Origin: Chaetorhynchus papuensis
Taxonomy: Eukaryota > Chordata > Aves > Passeriformes > Rhipiduridae
NCBI GenBank assembly: GCA_013396525.1
Contig: VWYX01000200.1
Coordinates: forward strand, 245,475-309,474
DNA length: 64,000 nucleotides
Reading direction: 5' to 3'
This document shows, piece after piece, positions 14,990-27,180 of this stretch. The notes under the pieces are model-generated. The model searched no databases and was not told the DNA's origin. It was given only the letters and a program-made list of their open reading frames with translations. Position 1 is the first letter of the stretch. Each line of letters opens with the position of its first letter. The position numbers were made by a program, and so were the translations under genes.

Positions 14990-15332
14990 CTGAGAGTATT
15001 TCAGTTTTGTGATTAAGGCGGGTATTAGATGACCTTTACTCTTCTTTCCCCTGCTTTCCTCTTAAGAGTTAAATGAAAGCCTTCCGTTCCTCTACAGGGT
15101 ACTTAGAACTAAGGCACTATGGCGCTAGCAGCAGGTTGGTTTCATTACACTGATAGGATACATGTGCTGTTTTTTATCTCTAGCATTTTCTCAGTAATTC
15201 AGCACTTTAAAGTCTCAGCTGTCTACCGATCTGCAGACAATTGTTTGGTGTAATACTATCCGGAAAAAGCTGATAAAACACAGATGTGACTAGGTCTCTG
15301 AAATTTGTGGTTTGCTAAGTGGTTTTTTTCCC

Positions 15333-15351
15333 TTTTTTTTTTTTTTTTTTT
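15333..15351. repeat. Poly-T run
   Basis: A run of about 19 T follows a T-rich stretch. On the - strand it is a poly-A tract. It might be the tail of an old retroposed sequence on the - strand, but no recognisable body lies beside it. Confidence 0.9.
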
Positions 15352-18240
15352 AAGGCCATTCTTGCCCATGGCAAGTTAGCTTCCCTACCAGGCATGAAGG
15401 CGCAGACTTTTATTAAAATGTTGCAACAAGAAGGTAATTGCTAAAAATTAAGAAAGTTAGTTGAAATATAAAGCAGAAACATTATAACAATTTTCCCTAT
15501 TTTTCATCATAACCCCTGGCAACCATTTCTCCTTATTTTGCCCAGTGCATATCCAAAATAGTTTTCTTTTTGCAAAACTTCCCACTAAAGTGTGGATTTC
15601 TGGCCATCCTATACAGATCTGTTTTAAGAAAAATTGGTTTTTAGGCTCTTTTAGGCATTAAGAGCCAACAGTTTGATTTTTCAAAGTGGCTGAGATTTTA
15701 CAGTCACAGTGAGGCTTGCCTAGATAAAAGATTTGATTGTGCTGGAACAAGATTGGAAGCAATCTAGTTAGATGGCAGGATGTTACCATCTCTTAGTGGT
15801 TAGTGTTTAGACAAGGACAAATTATATTCCCCATAGCATCAGCTGAACACAATTTTTCCTGGCTTCCATTGACCTCTAACTTGTGACTGGCCTCCTGTCC
15901 TCTCACTCAGTTATCACAATTCCATTCAAACACAATCACATTTTGTAGTGTAGGCAATCCTTACTGACAACATAAGAACGTTTGCATGTGCTCAGTTCTT
16001 TCACAAACCGGCCCACATCATCTCAGGCATTTCTGCATGAGGGTATTGCTTAGACAGTTCATGTATTGTAGATGTTTCTGAGCATGGTTGGCTTCCACTC
16101 TGATTATCTGAATTATGATTTTAACTCTGGTGGTTAGCTTATGATTTTTTTTTTTTAATTTATGTAACTGGACTAGGACACCTTTGAATGTGAATGCAGT
16201 TTGTTGGCACAGTGGTACTTTGTTTACTCACACAGGACTTATCACTAAGATATAAAGAAGTACAGCTCTGTCCCTCCTCCCAAAAAAACTCAGTCCCAGT
16301 GTGGTAGTAAACAGTTTTACTGAGAATTTTAATTACTGATTTTTACTTGCTTGCTCTAGGTTGCAAAGTAAAATGAGAATTAACAAAAACTAAATAAATG
16401 AACATGTCCAAAAGAAACCAGACTATGCTGCAATATTCCTACTTAGCTGCAGAGTGTGGGAGAGGGAGACAAAATTTCAAAAGGCTGCTGATTGACATCT
16501 GTGTGTCTGTATGATAACTACCCACAGCTTTAGTGATTTATGTGCTAGACAGGTTTTCCATTCCGATTCAAATGAAAGGCCATCTTGCAATTAAAGGCTC
16601 AGTTTGCAGTTCCTGATTTCTGAAGGAAGAGGGCGTTTCTATTTATTCCAGAAACATTTAGTGGTTACATGCATGGCTGGCAGCAATTTCCCACAATGTG
16701 TAAATTAGTCAATCCCAAAGTCAGTAAACTTTTGCTTTGAAGTGGACATTAATGAAGTGCACCATTAGAGCCTAATGATTGTTCACATTTGTATTTTAGG
16801 GGCCCCTCTTGCTTTTGATGTCTTAGTGCCTTGGTTCCTTGACTTTAGTTATCTAAATGCCAGGACTGCTAAACTCCTAAGAGAACTCAAAAAAAATTTA
16901 ATGAAAAAAGTTAGTACTAGCCTGACTGATGTTGGCACTTCAAAGCTGGAACAGACTAAATTGCTGTAGACTGCTTAATTCAAAAGTGCTCCCTTGTGGA
17001 TGACAGTGCATGGTGACAAAGTTCAATTGGCAACAGGAGACAGGCAAGATCAAAGACCCTCTATTGTAATAGTTTTGTTCCATGAAGAATTGCTTATTGT
17101 CAGTAGTTTTTCAAGCCTTTACTGGCTCCAGCTTCATATCAGGATTCCGTGGTTCAGAACCAGCTTAAATAAATAATTGTAATTACATCCTTCTGATAAT
17201 GCGTTGCAGTTCTAAATGCTGGATGTTGTGTCTCTCCAAGGTCCAAAAAAGAAAAGGAACCAGGACTTGGGGGAGAACCTTCTTTTTGGGACCTTCTTTG
17301 TTCAGAAGTACCCAAAATACAAAGTACTGCAGACAGTTAATGCCATGTTAGCAGCTTGCTCCAGACAAAGCCACACTGCCCTTCTATCACAGCAGCGATG
17401 CTGCAGTTTCTGGTTTGCATTGCCTGCCAGTCTGATTTAACATTTAGTTTAAGATTAAACTGAATATTATCCTGTAAACAGTGCTTTCTCTCTCTGGTTA
17501 AGGAACAAATTTGAATGAACTTTTAAGAAGTGCTGAACTCCACGCTAACAATGTTAAGGCTACAGAAATCTCAGAAATATTCATCATTCACAGCAGACTG
17601 CAACTTTTTTCCTCTCCCCACACATAATCTTCTGAAAAATATTATTTTTTCCCAGTCAGAAGCAGAAAAAGAGGCCCTGTCTGAAGTTAGCCAGGGACAC
17701 TGGAAATTCTGTTAATTTTCAGTATTTTTGCTATTGTGTTGTTTGGGATTTTTTTCCCAACGGTGTTCACCATCTGTAAGGAACTGCTGAAATACAAGGA
17801 AAGCACCATCCCTCAGTAATGGTATTCAGGGATGTTGTCTCATAAAATGTACATGGTATTGTCAGAATTGCTTGTCTTGAATTACGAAAACATGTTTGGT
17901 GACAATTAAGGAAGCCACTGTGTGATCATTTTCATGCATCTTATTGACAGAAGTTACTTTTATTTTTTAATAATCACAAATGACATTTTTTCACACAAAA
18001 TTTCATCATATTTAGCATGAGATGAGCAAGTAGAAAGGAGGGATGAATAAGTGCACTTGGAAAGGAGGCAACAAAAAGAAATACATTTAAATCACATCTG
18101 CAATGGACTCAGATCTGTTGAGCTGACTTTATTGATAATTTTAATTTAAAGAAACCAAAAGACAGCATACTAGTTTCAATCCTTCCTTAAAACTCATTTA
18201 TGAAAAGCATCAGAAGTGTGGTTGGGTTATTTCTTTCTTC

Positions 18241-18261
18241 TTTTTTTTTTTTTTTTTTTTT
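18241..18261. repeat. Poly-T run
   Basis: An uninterrupted run of 21 T follows a short TTTCTTTCTTC stretch. On the - strand it reads as poly-A and gives the run of lysines in a chance frame there. No retroposed body is recognisable beside it. Confidence 0.95.
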
Positions 18262-18909
18262 GGCAAGATCTGAAGAAACATTTTAAACAGGATTAGAAAT
18301 GTACTATGTCTATGCAATTTAGCTCTAGTGACTTCACGGTTGTAAATTATGATGGAACACATCATTAGCTGCAGACTTGTATGTTCTCCCTTAATCATGC
18401 TGAAGTACACATAAGCCCCAGCTGAGCAATTATGAATAATTAAATCAATTAGAGACAGTCTAACACCAGGTCTTGTGGCTAAACTGGTGTCAGCATCCAT
18501 AATATTTTAACAGTAAATGCAAATGTGTGCATTTGGGTGGAGGGAAGGAGGTGGACAAAGGCTTATACAAATGCCAAAGCATGTTGCTTAGTGATGGCTT
18601 TACAATAATATCATGAAGATTATAAGCTGCCTTCCCAAGGAAAACAAGGGTAATGAAATTCCAATAAAATATTTTTGTACAAGATTTAAAGCTTAGAGAT
18701 GAGTTAATTAAAAAAGGATAAAGTGCAAGACCTAAAAAATATGCTGAATAAATTAGGATTTTACATTCACCCAAAACAAATACTTCCCTTCATCAAACGT
18801 GCCCAGCCTCATTTCTTTTTACGCATTATTTTTCTCTAACCTGGTGCTGAGAGCAAATAAATAAACCAATGCACCTTCCTCAGAACCCTGTCAGGAAGGA
18901 AATTACACA

Positions 18910-18934
18910 TTTTCTCTACATTTTGTAGAGAAAA
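18910..18934. repeat. Perfect 11-bp inverted repeat with 3-base loop
   Basis: The arm ttttctctaca is followed by three T and then its exact reverse complement tgtagagaaaa. The stem is perfect, short and AT-rich. It could form a small hairpin in RNA or single-stranded DNA. Nothing around it shows a function; the length is too small for a microRNA precursor by itself. Confidence 0.9.
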
Positions 18935-21579
18935 CTCTGAAGAAGACATGGAGATTTTCAATGCAGTGACAGCACTGTTACCTTGTAGAGCAATCCCAAT
19001 GTGTTTGCTGACAGAAAGACAGGTTTTAGACCTCTCTGCACTCTTTCTAGGATATGGATGTGAAGGAGTCCCTTTATTCTCTGGCCAGAACGTGCCAAAC
19101 CTCTGCTGAGCAGGGATCTGCTCTTCTGTGCCAGCTGCCAGACACAGCCCTTGTGCTGCCACCGCATCGTGGCCGTGGCTGCAGCAGGTGTGAGAGCTTC
19201 TCCTGCTGCCTCGCTCCTCCCAGGGACAAGGAGACAACGATTTTGTCTCTCTCTCACCTTGACTTCTCATGCAGGGAATCGGCGTATTTCCCCTTTCTCC
19301 AGATTAACTACAGACTAATGGAGCCACTCAGAATTAGCGTCTATTTAGGAGGCTGGTCTCATAAATACATGTTTAACTTTAAGAACACATTTCTATTCTC
19401 TTCACTGAGGTCCAAAGCAGCTCCTTACAGACATTTAAATGCTCTCCTGACCTAGAACACAGTTCTGTACAACAGTCACAAGGAGCTATGTTCAAGACTG
19501 TTTCCCCTCCCAACCACAGAAGCCAATAAAGACTGAAAGGAATAATTAGTCGATTTTTTTTTCTACTGATCTATTAATTTTATCAAGAAAATTACTTGGA
19601 AGGAGTATTTAATGTGACTGATAACCAAGAAATGGTACAAATAGTGATTCTGTTGTTGTTATTATTTGAGAATGTCAAGACTTATAATCTCCATCACACA
19701 AACATAAATGAACCAAGTGTCCTGCTTTGAGAAGGCTCGGGGTACCTTGAAGCACTTGCCAATTGTTATTACAGGAAGCAATTTAATAGGAAAGTGTCTA
19801 ATGATTACAGACATAGGGACAGACAATCAGAATCAAAAATATTTAATGCATGTTGTATTTAAGACTTGCTGAACATATGAATTGCAGAGATCTACCCAGT
19901 TTGTGCAGCACACATGAGGTCTTTGAGTATGTTACAAAAGCAGTTATTAAAACCTATGCAGCACCCAATGAGGGATCCAGAAAAAGGGTCTGTTTCCAGA
20001 ACATCAGCCCACTGCTCCATCTACCAGGCAGTTCTGCTTCCTTGTCCCTGTGCAACTTGATCTATACTGATCAATTCTTGTATTTCTTGGTGTCCTTTGT
20101 AAAAACAGAGCCTCATGCATGTACCAACAAACTCAGAAGATCATGGTAGACAAGGAAAACTTTACCTTCTTCTTACCTGGAGAGAATAGGTCAGTTGCTC
20201 TGTAAAAAGAAACAAAATCTTGGATTATCTTGGAACACTTTCACTTTTGAGTAGGATTTTTCAAATTTACTATACAAAAATATGCATAATTATGTACCTA
20301 CACAATCTGCTAAGAAAGCATCTAATGCAGAAATCAAAACATGAACTGCATGACAAGAAAAAAATCTCCAAATCTCTTAGAGGTGGCATTTATTTCTCTA
20401 GATGTGACATTCTGAGTTTGCTCACATGGTCTATTGACCACTGTTTATAGTGAAATAACTCCCTATGTGAACTCTCTCCTGGAATAAGGGGGTTCTTTCT
20501 AGAATGGAGACTCTTACTTGGAAAAGTAGCAATTGCTCCAGGATTAAATCACTTTTCTGCAAGAATAGACTATCCCTGAGTGGCCATTCTACCATAACTA
20601 TTTCAGTGGTTTTCCTCTATAGACAGGCCCTGGTGAAGTTCAGGGGACTGGAGAGGTTCCAGAGCAAAAACTGAGACTGGGGCTGTCTGAAAATAAGGCT
20701 GCAGCTACAATGGTGTGAGGCTTTTCAAAAAAGAGTCCTTGCCAAATTTCTTCCTCTGCCTCTTCACCCTATGGGAACTTATTAGCCCCAGCAGCCTGAA
20801 CTCATACACTCTTGTGAGGACCTGCATAAGCTGCTGCGGGGGCTTAGTGCCCCCTCTCAGGGGAATGGTAACACTTTATACTGACTGCTTTTGCAGAAGT
20901 GCAGATGAGGGGAAAGTGAGATTCAGGAGGGCATAAAGCCCTGCCAAAGAGTAGGACTGCTTAAATATTTGAGCGATTATGCTGCTTCAGTCTGACCACA
21001 AGGCGTTGCAGAGGTGCCAGAGATGGATCTCTGACAGCCAACCTGAGCACTGCAAAGTCTGTCGAGCACTGTGGGCTGATACCTGGACTGTTTCTGCATC
21101 AGCCAGCTTGGGAAGAAAAACAATCTTACCTAATTTGCTGGGCACTTTGCTAAGGAGAATAATCCTTGTAGGTGAGCTGGCTGGTAGCACTCACAGAGTC
21201 ATTTCACTGCTCTCCCTTATGTGGTGTAGACATATTTTGCATGAATTGACTGGCAAAAAATTATATGATGATGACAAGCACTTGAATTTGAGGATCTTAC
21301 ATACGTAATCCTAGTCATTCAAATAATTGGACATGAAATTCCTCCTTGGAACTGGTTTGATGAGGCAGGATTACTTTCTGAAGGACTGGCAGATCAACTT
21401 TCTATAAAAGAAAGAAGAGATGCAACTTCTGTGGTTAGTGGTCACTGCAGAATCAGATCCAGTTTTTAATTTACCATTTCCTTTATATATGTATATATCA
21501 ATAAAAAACTATACTAGCTTGAATAAGCATTTCAAATATTGGCTTGTTTTTATGCTGATCTTGATAAAGGGCAAAAATG

Positions 21580-21712
21580 AATAGAATAGCATAGCATAGC
21601 ATAGAATAGCATAGCATAGCATAGCATAGCATAGCATAGCATAGAATAGAATAGAATAGAATAGAATAGAATAGAATAGAATAGAATAGAATAGAATAGA
21701 ATAGAATAGAAT
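21580..21712. repeat. Composite pentanucleotide microsatellite (ATAGC then ATAGA)
   Basis: About 130 bases of 5-base units. The left part is mostly ATAGC with a few ATAGA units mixed in, and the right part, from about 21.64 kb, is pure ATAGA. The ordered change of unit suggests that a C-to-A variant, or its reverse, spread through one half of the array. On the - strand it reads as repeated TCTAT/GCTAT and yields a low-complexity open frame (Leu, Phe, Tyr, Ser, Ile repeats) that is not a gene. Confidence 0.97.
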
Positions 21713-24700
21713 GTCTTTTAAAAATCTAGTAAACATTCAGGTTTGTCTGAAATGCAGTATTTGTTGCACTACAAAATAATTTGTGAGATCCATCAGAATT
21801 GCTGCTTCTATCAACAATTTTATGCTATGCATGGTGCTGTATCTGAAAAGTCTGAGAAAAATTTCAGCCTGTGGTGAATCTGTGGCATAATTGACGGTAA
21901 CTGAAGGAGCCAGAGTATTACAGCATTGTTTTTGCAGGCAGAATTGTGAATTTGTTAACATACCTTTAAAAACACATTTTTAAATGAACAAATTATTAAA
22001 AGATTAGATTATAATTGCATCTTTGCTAAAAATTCACATTGAAGGGAAATAAATCCTGAAAAAAAATTAAAACTGTCCAGCTATAGGAAAAAAGAGTCTT
22101 CCTAGGTTTGTTTCTCTACATTGCCTTTAGGGAAAAGATAATGCTGGAAAAAAAGCTTTATGTTAAGCTGTCATTATTACTTGTCATTATTACTCCTTTT
22201 GTTGTTCTTTCTGGTGACTACATATTCAAGGTGAATGGATTTTCCGAAAATAGAAGGGCTTTTCTTCCTGAGTAAAAAGAAAGAGAATAAACTGAAAGCA
22301 AATTCAACCATGTTTGGATTTTTAATTTTTTTCCATTTTGTTTTTCCTCAAAACATTTTCTTCCAAATGCATTGTCTTGTTTAATGTTTAGGCAATTTGA
22401 GTGCCTATTGGTCTGGTGTGCCTTTGTTCATGCATGGGGAACGAAGTTTCCTTAAATACAAAATCAAGCCCTAAATATACTGAATTCTCTGGAATTTTAT
22501 TTATGAGCTGCATCTTGCCTTTAATAAGAGTAGATGTCTGAGTGCATCTGTAACCAAAGTCAGAGTAAAGTCTTACGTCTTGAGGAATCATTCTCTATTC
22601 CTTCTTTCTCCTCTGTTGCTCCTAGGAGAAAAAAAAGGTATTTCTTTATTGTTCAGTGCAGTACATTTCCTTTCTCCCCTTCAAGTGCACTGAAGTATTG
22701 GTGAGGCAACATACATTTCTGTTTTCTCCTTGGCTACATATTCCTCAGGCAGGAAATATGGGATACTGTCCAGTGACCTAGGATCTGCCTCATGACAACA
22801 TGCAGATCAAATGTTCAGCTAGCTCAGTTTTATATCTCTGGCAACAGCTTTCATAGAAGAAATTTTATTTTCATGCAAAATGTATAAGGCAGAATCTGTT
22901 GATGACCCCAAATTTCATATTTAATGTAAGGCATGCAGATTTGAGTACCTTTTGATAGCTGGTGGCTCCATTAGCTTCTCTAAGTCATATACTAAAGTGA
23001 GATTTTTTTAGGGTTAATCCTCTCCTACTTTGCCTTGCAGAGTGCTAATTAATTTGCTTACAGTTGGACAAAGTTTTTACTTTGTCACTGATCTTACTTT
23101 GCAGTATTCTGAAGTCAGCTATCAAGTGGAGCTATGTAGCCGTTCCATCCAAGATAAAACACTGCATCAGAAAATAAATCAGGATAGCTCAAATTTACTT
23201 TGATTCTCTTTTGGGGGGGTTATTCTAAATCAGTTTTCTTATTGAAAATCAGAATGAACCTGAAATAGTTCTTGCTGCACATCACTAAGTATATCCAGAG
23301 TGTGAAGTGCTGTGTGGCGGAAATAGGCATGAGATTAATGAATTACTGTGTTTGTTCAGGCAATTTTAACAGATAGAATCAGGTTCAGAAACACTGTGTT
23401 CAAAAGAAAATCAGACTATGATCTTTAGCATCAGATCTGTGTCCCCTTTACATGAAGGGAGCCCCCAGAAGCTTCTGGGTGTCCATGACACACCTCTGCC
23501 CAGCAGGGCACTGTAGGGGTGCCTGCAGCAGAAATATCTTTTCTTGTTTCTGAAGGGTTTACTGCCCAGAGAAAGGAGTCATCTACTACAGGAAGCTACA
23601 TGAATTTTTTTTAACAAGGCAACAAAACAAAACCAGGAAAGCAGTTTTCAGGAGAGAGAGTAAGAACTTTGAACAAAGAGGTACGAACAAGATAAAATGT
23701 AGGACTCCTGGCTCTCACTGTAAACTTGTTTACTCAATTTCTTAATTCTATGCAAAGTAATGACAAGAATCAGATGGTATCTTTATTTTAAAGTGACACT
23801 TCAATTTTTTACAGACATTATTAATGTAGCATGATTAGCTGGCCAGGAGGGAAAAATTGAGGATAAATTGTATGGTTATCAACTGCAGGTTTATTGGTCT
23901 GGGACTTCCACCACAGGGAGTGGCTGCTGTATGGAATTGATAAACGTAGAGATTTATAAGGTCAAGTTTTACGAGTCTACAGATTCCTTGTGGTGTATTA
24001 CCACATCCTTATTACAAGCCCCTGCTGCTGTCCAGCTAAGCCACCAGAGGTAATATATTACACTTGCATGTCTGTTCTTCAGGTTTATTTCCAAAGGAAA
24101 AGAGGAACAGGTCAAAATAAAATACAGCTTTCTGGGGATGTATCTGCAACTTGCTTTGGGAGATGTGAGAGCAGACTGTCAGGAACTGGGGAGTCAGGAT
24201 GGAAAAGGTGTGAAAAAGTGATTGTGTATGACATCGGGAGAAACATAAAGTTAAATTCTTATGGGGGTAATGATTTTGTTTTCAGAAAGATAAAGAACAG
24301 TTGCATTTAATTGTGACATCTTTAGCATAAACAGACTCAGTGGCTCGAGTACAGTAAGATAAGCAAGCATAAGGCTCTCACTCAGCAACTGATGTCTTGC
24401 TAAATGGTCATTTCTAATAATTAGCTAATTTGGGAAAATATGAAAAGTCAACAAATTGACTGATCAGTCTGAGGTGTTCATACATTTGATGACGTTGTAT
24501 ATGGTGTGAGCAAGCTGTTTGTGAGATCATCTATTAATAGGGTTGTTAGCTGTCCGTGCTGTAACACCACACATAAAACTGACTCTGTGCTTTTTTTCTG
24601 GGTTTTTCATCATGGTTTCCTCTCTATCATATCAACAGAGAGCTGTTGCATGTGCTGTTGATGACATTGATTTAAACACACTGATATCATAGCCAATTCA

Positions 24701-26115
24701 TGAAAATACTACTGTTTGGTTTTTTCCCAATTCTGTGATGTGTCACAAGAAGGGACATGACTAAGATGTCCTCTGCAAGTATTTTGACAATTATTTAACT
24801 CAAACTGATAGCATCATGCTTTAGATGGCAAAACTGATGCCATTAAGTTCGTTCTGCCTATTCCTCAGTTAATTCAAAACTGTTTCTGTTATGAAACCAC
24901 AAACTTTATAGTTATTCAGGATGAATGTAATTTGTGTTATTTCAGTGGCATCACATTGAGTGCCCAAAGAAGGAACAGCTGGATAGAATGATAGTGTAAA
25001 TCCATCTTGATTCACACAATATATAATCAGGCCACTTGATTCATTCATAGAAGATACAGGAGTGAAGTGATTCCTCTAAAAGTTACTTTGTCATGTTAGT
25101 GGATTATTCATGTGTAACATTGCTGACAGTCATTTATCTTAACAAGCTATGTTCTGGCTCTAGAATCCGATGCAAAGTTGTACAAGACATAAAACATAAC
25201 CAGGAAATAACAATCAAACTTTCTAAGTATTCATCATATATCTATCTTAATACATAGTTGTGGGCATCCTTCATTGTGTTCTGCCTTGCATACAATTAAC
25301 AGCATTGTAGATTGGATGTATCCCTGATCTTTAGCCTTTAATCAATTGCAGAAGTAATTTATTGCCTGAAATAGTACAAATTAATAGAAACATTACTTGA
25401 ATGGCCAAATTTGTGTCCACGTAACAAGCCTCAGACACAGACCGCAGAAATCCTTGATGCTGATAGTGAAAAAAGGAAAAGCAGACTAACATTAGCATAA
25501 TCAGAGTTACAGCACAAAGACTGAAAGAAATGACATTATCATATAGTTCCAGTCATAGGCAAATATGATCATCCGATGTAAATGCCTCATTAACAGTACA
25601 ATTTAGCAGGGTTTGCATCCAATGGCCAAAAAGTGGTTTCAAAAGAAGACATTGTTTTCCCGGAGTTGATGGTAGTAGCAAAGTGTTATGTCTGTCCAAA
25701 TCAGCTACTTTGCAATATAAAATTATTCAAAAAATCAAAAGGTAAAAATTGAAAGAACTGTGAATCATCAGTGCTTTCAGGATTCTTCTATTCTAAGAAT
25801 TCCTCTTAAAATTCTTCTATTTTAAATATAGCGCAGTAAATAATCTTACCTGTGTACATGTACATGTCTATATTCTGCCTTCTTCCAGCAACAAAAAATG
25901 AAACAAAACAAAAGAGTAAATTAATGGATATTTTTTTTCTATGTGTTGCAACTTATTCACAGATTTTAAAACTGAAAAACATTAGATCATCCACTCTGAC
26001 ACTCACCTGGCTCTAGTCCTCTAGACATACAAACTCTTGCTTCACAATTTAGGGAACGGAATGAGTGCAGGGCCTGTGAATGTAATTATACATATGGACA
26101 TAATTGGCATTTAGT
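21713..26115. other. Unannotated single-copy DNA
   Basis: No gene, RNA or mobile element is supportable here. A 13-base motif (tgtcattattact) occurs twice in tandem near 22.17-22.20 kb. An open stretch near 23.87-24.05 kb has AG and GT dinucleotides at usable places, but the peptide is not convincing. Confidence 0.45.
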
Positions 26116-26117
26116 GT

Positions 26118-26205
26118 TATGGTTTAGCTGACAAGGTTGTGTTCAAAGGTTGGACTCAATGATCTTGGAGGTCTTTTCCAACCTTACTGATTCCATGATT
26201 CTATA
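26118..26205 (+). mobile_element. CR1 LINE, 3' end fragment
   Basis: The string ggttggactcaatgatcttg followed by gaggtcttttccaacctta and a 'gattccatgattctat' tail is the 3' end of avian CR1 non-LTR retrotransposons. CR1 copies end in short tandem 8-base units related to ATTCTATG; a degraded version is visible here. Only the last 90 or so bases are present, which fits the usual severe 5' truncation of CR1. No open reading frame remains. Confidence 0.87.
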
Positions 26206-26929
26206 TATATAAAAAAGCAATAGCTTTGGCCATATGGTAGAGGACACATAACTGCATAAAAATCACTTAGGGTCAGAAATTAAGTCTTTCTTAGTGACTT
26301 AGTGGCAAAGCAAAATATCTTCAAAGGAATTTTATTTGTTGTCTGGGCTATTCACTGAGGATGTTGGAGAAAATTGAATAGAAAAACACTGATAGGGAGA
26401 TAATTCTTTTATTTTAAGGAAGAAGAATCTCTTGAAATGTTAAAATCAGTAAAAACATAATGGGAAGGTGTTGATAGCATAAGAGAAAAAAAGGGAAATA
26501 AGCATGAAATACTGAATGTAAACAAAATAAGATGGTTGAAAAAAAAGGACATGTAGCATTAAAGAGGAATGCTTCAACTTACCCAGCTACTTTATAAAGT
26601 AAATACTCGTACTGGTAATAGGAAACTTCTCTGTCTCTGTTTTTACCCTACCTCTGGATATGAAAGTTTGGTCAAATGATGTTCTGTGGCTGCTGAGAAG
26701 ATTGTTGAGTGGCACATGGGCTTGGAGATGAGATGAAGTTCTTCAAATGACAGCCTGACAGATCTCTGCTGCCTTTTGCCGGTAGAGATAATAAAAAATT
26801 GGAAAATAACTTCTCCCCCATGGAAACAACACAAATTGTGTTGGGGTCTTTGGATTTAAGTAACAAGTAGTTAAAACATCATATACACTTGTTTTAAAGC
26901 ATTTTTGTAAAATGAGTAATAATTAATAG

Positions 26930-27180
26930 GAAAAAAGTGAGAGAGATTACAGAGCAGGAAAAGAGATTCCAAGAGATGAAACAATCAAGTGGAGAATGAA
27001 AGAAAAAGATGGGAGAAATTAATAGTGAAAGCAAGAAAAAGAGGAAAAAAATTTTTCCCTTCATTTCTGTCTTTGTTCTTTTCATATTCCTGCTATTTTT
27101 TATTTCTCTTCCCTCTCTCTTTTTTAACTCTCTTTCCTCACAGAGGATCTTTCTTTCTTTTCCTCCCCTCAGTTTGGAAC
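26930..27180. repeat. Purine-rich to pyrimidine-rich strand switch
   Basis: About 120 bases of strongly A/G-rich sequence on the + strand end at about 27,052. They are followed at once by about 125 bases of strongly C/T-rich sequence, with a gaggaaaaaaa / tttttccc junction. The two halves are roughly complementary in composition but not an exact inverted repeat. Such tracts can form unusual DNA structures, and the C/T half also contains two good splice-acceptor-like strings (ctctttcctcacag and ttcctcccctcag). No exon that would use them is evident. Confidence 0.75.

Larger units (their letters stand above)
14990..21579. other. Unannotated DNA with two poly-T runs and a small hairpin
   Basis: No gene is supportable. 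The block holds the poly-T runs near 15.34 and 18.25 kb and the perfect hairpin near 18.92 kb, listed separately. Around 18.42-18.46 kb several TAAT/ATTA homeodomain-type cores are packed into about 40 bases beside non-repetitive sequence. The segment from about 16.56 to 16.77 kb is also ordered and non-repetitive. Both could be conserved non-coding elements, but the sequence alone does not show it. Confidence 0.45.

Noticed and set aside
18210..18500. Open frame containing a run of lysines on the - strand
   Set aside because: The lysines are the poly-T run read on the other strand.
21509..21736. Open frame with repeated Phe-Tyr-Ser-Ile-Leu on the - strand
   Set aside because: It is the translation of the pentanucleotide array.
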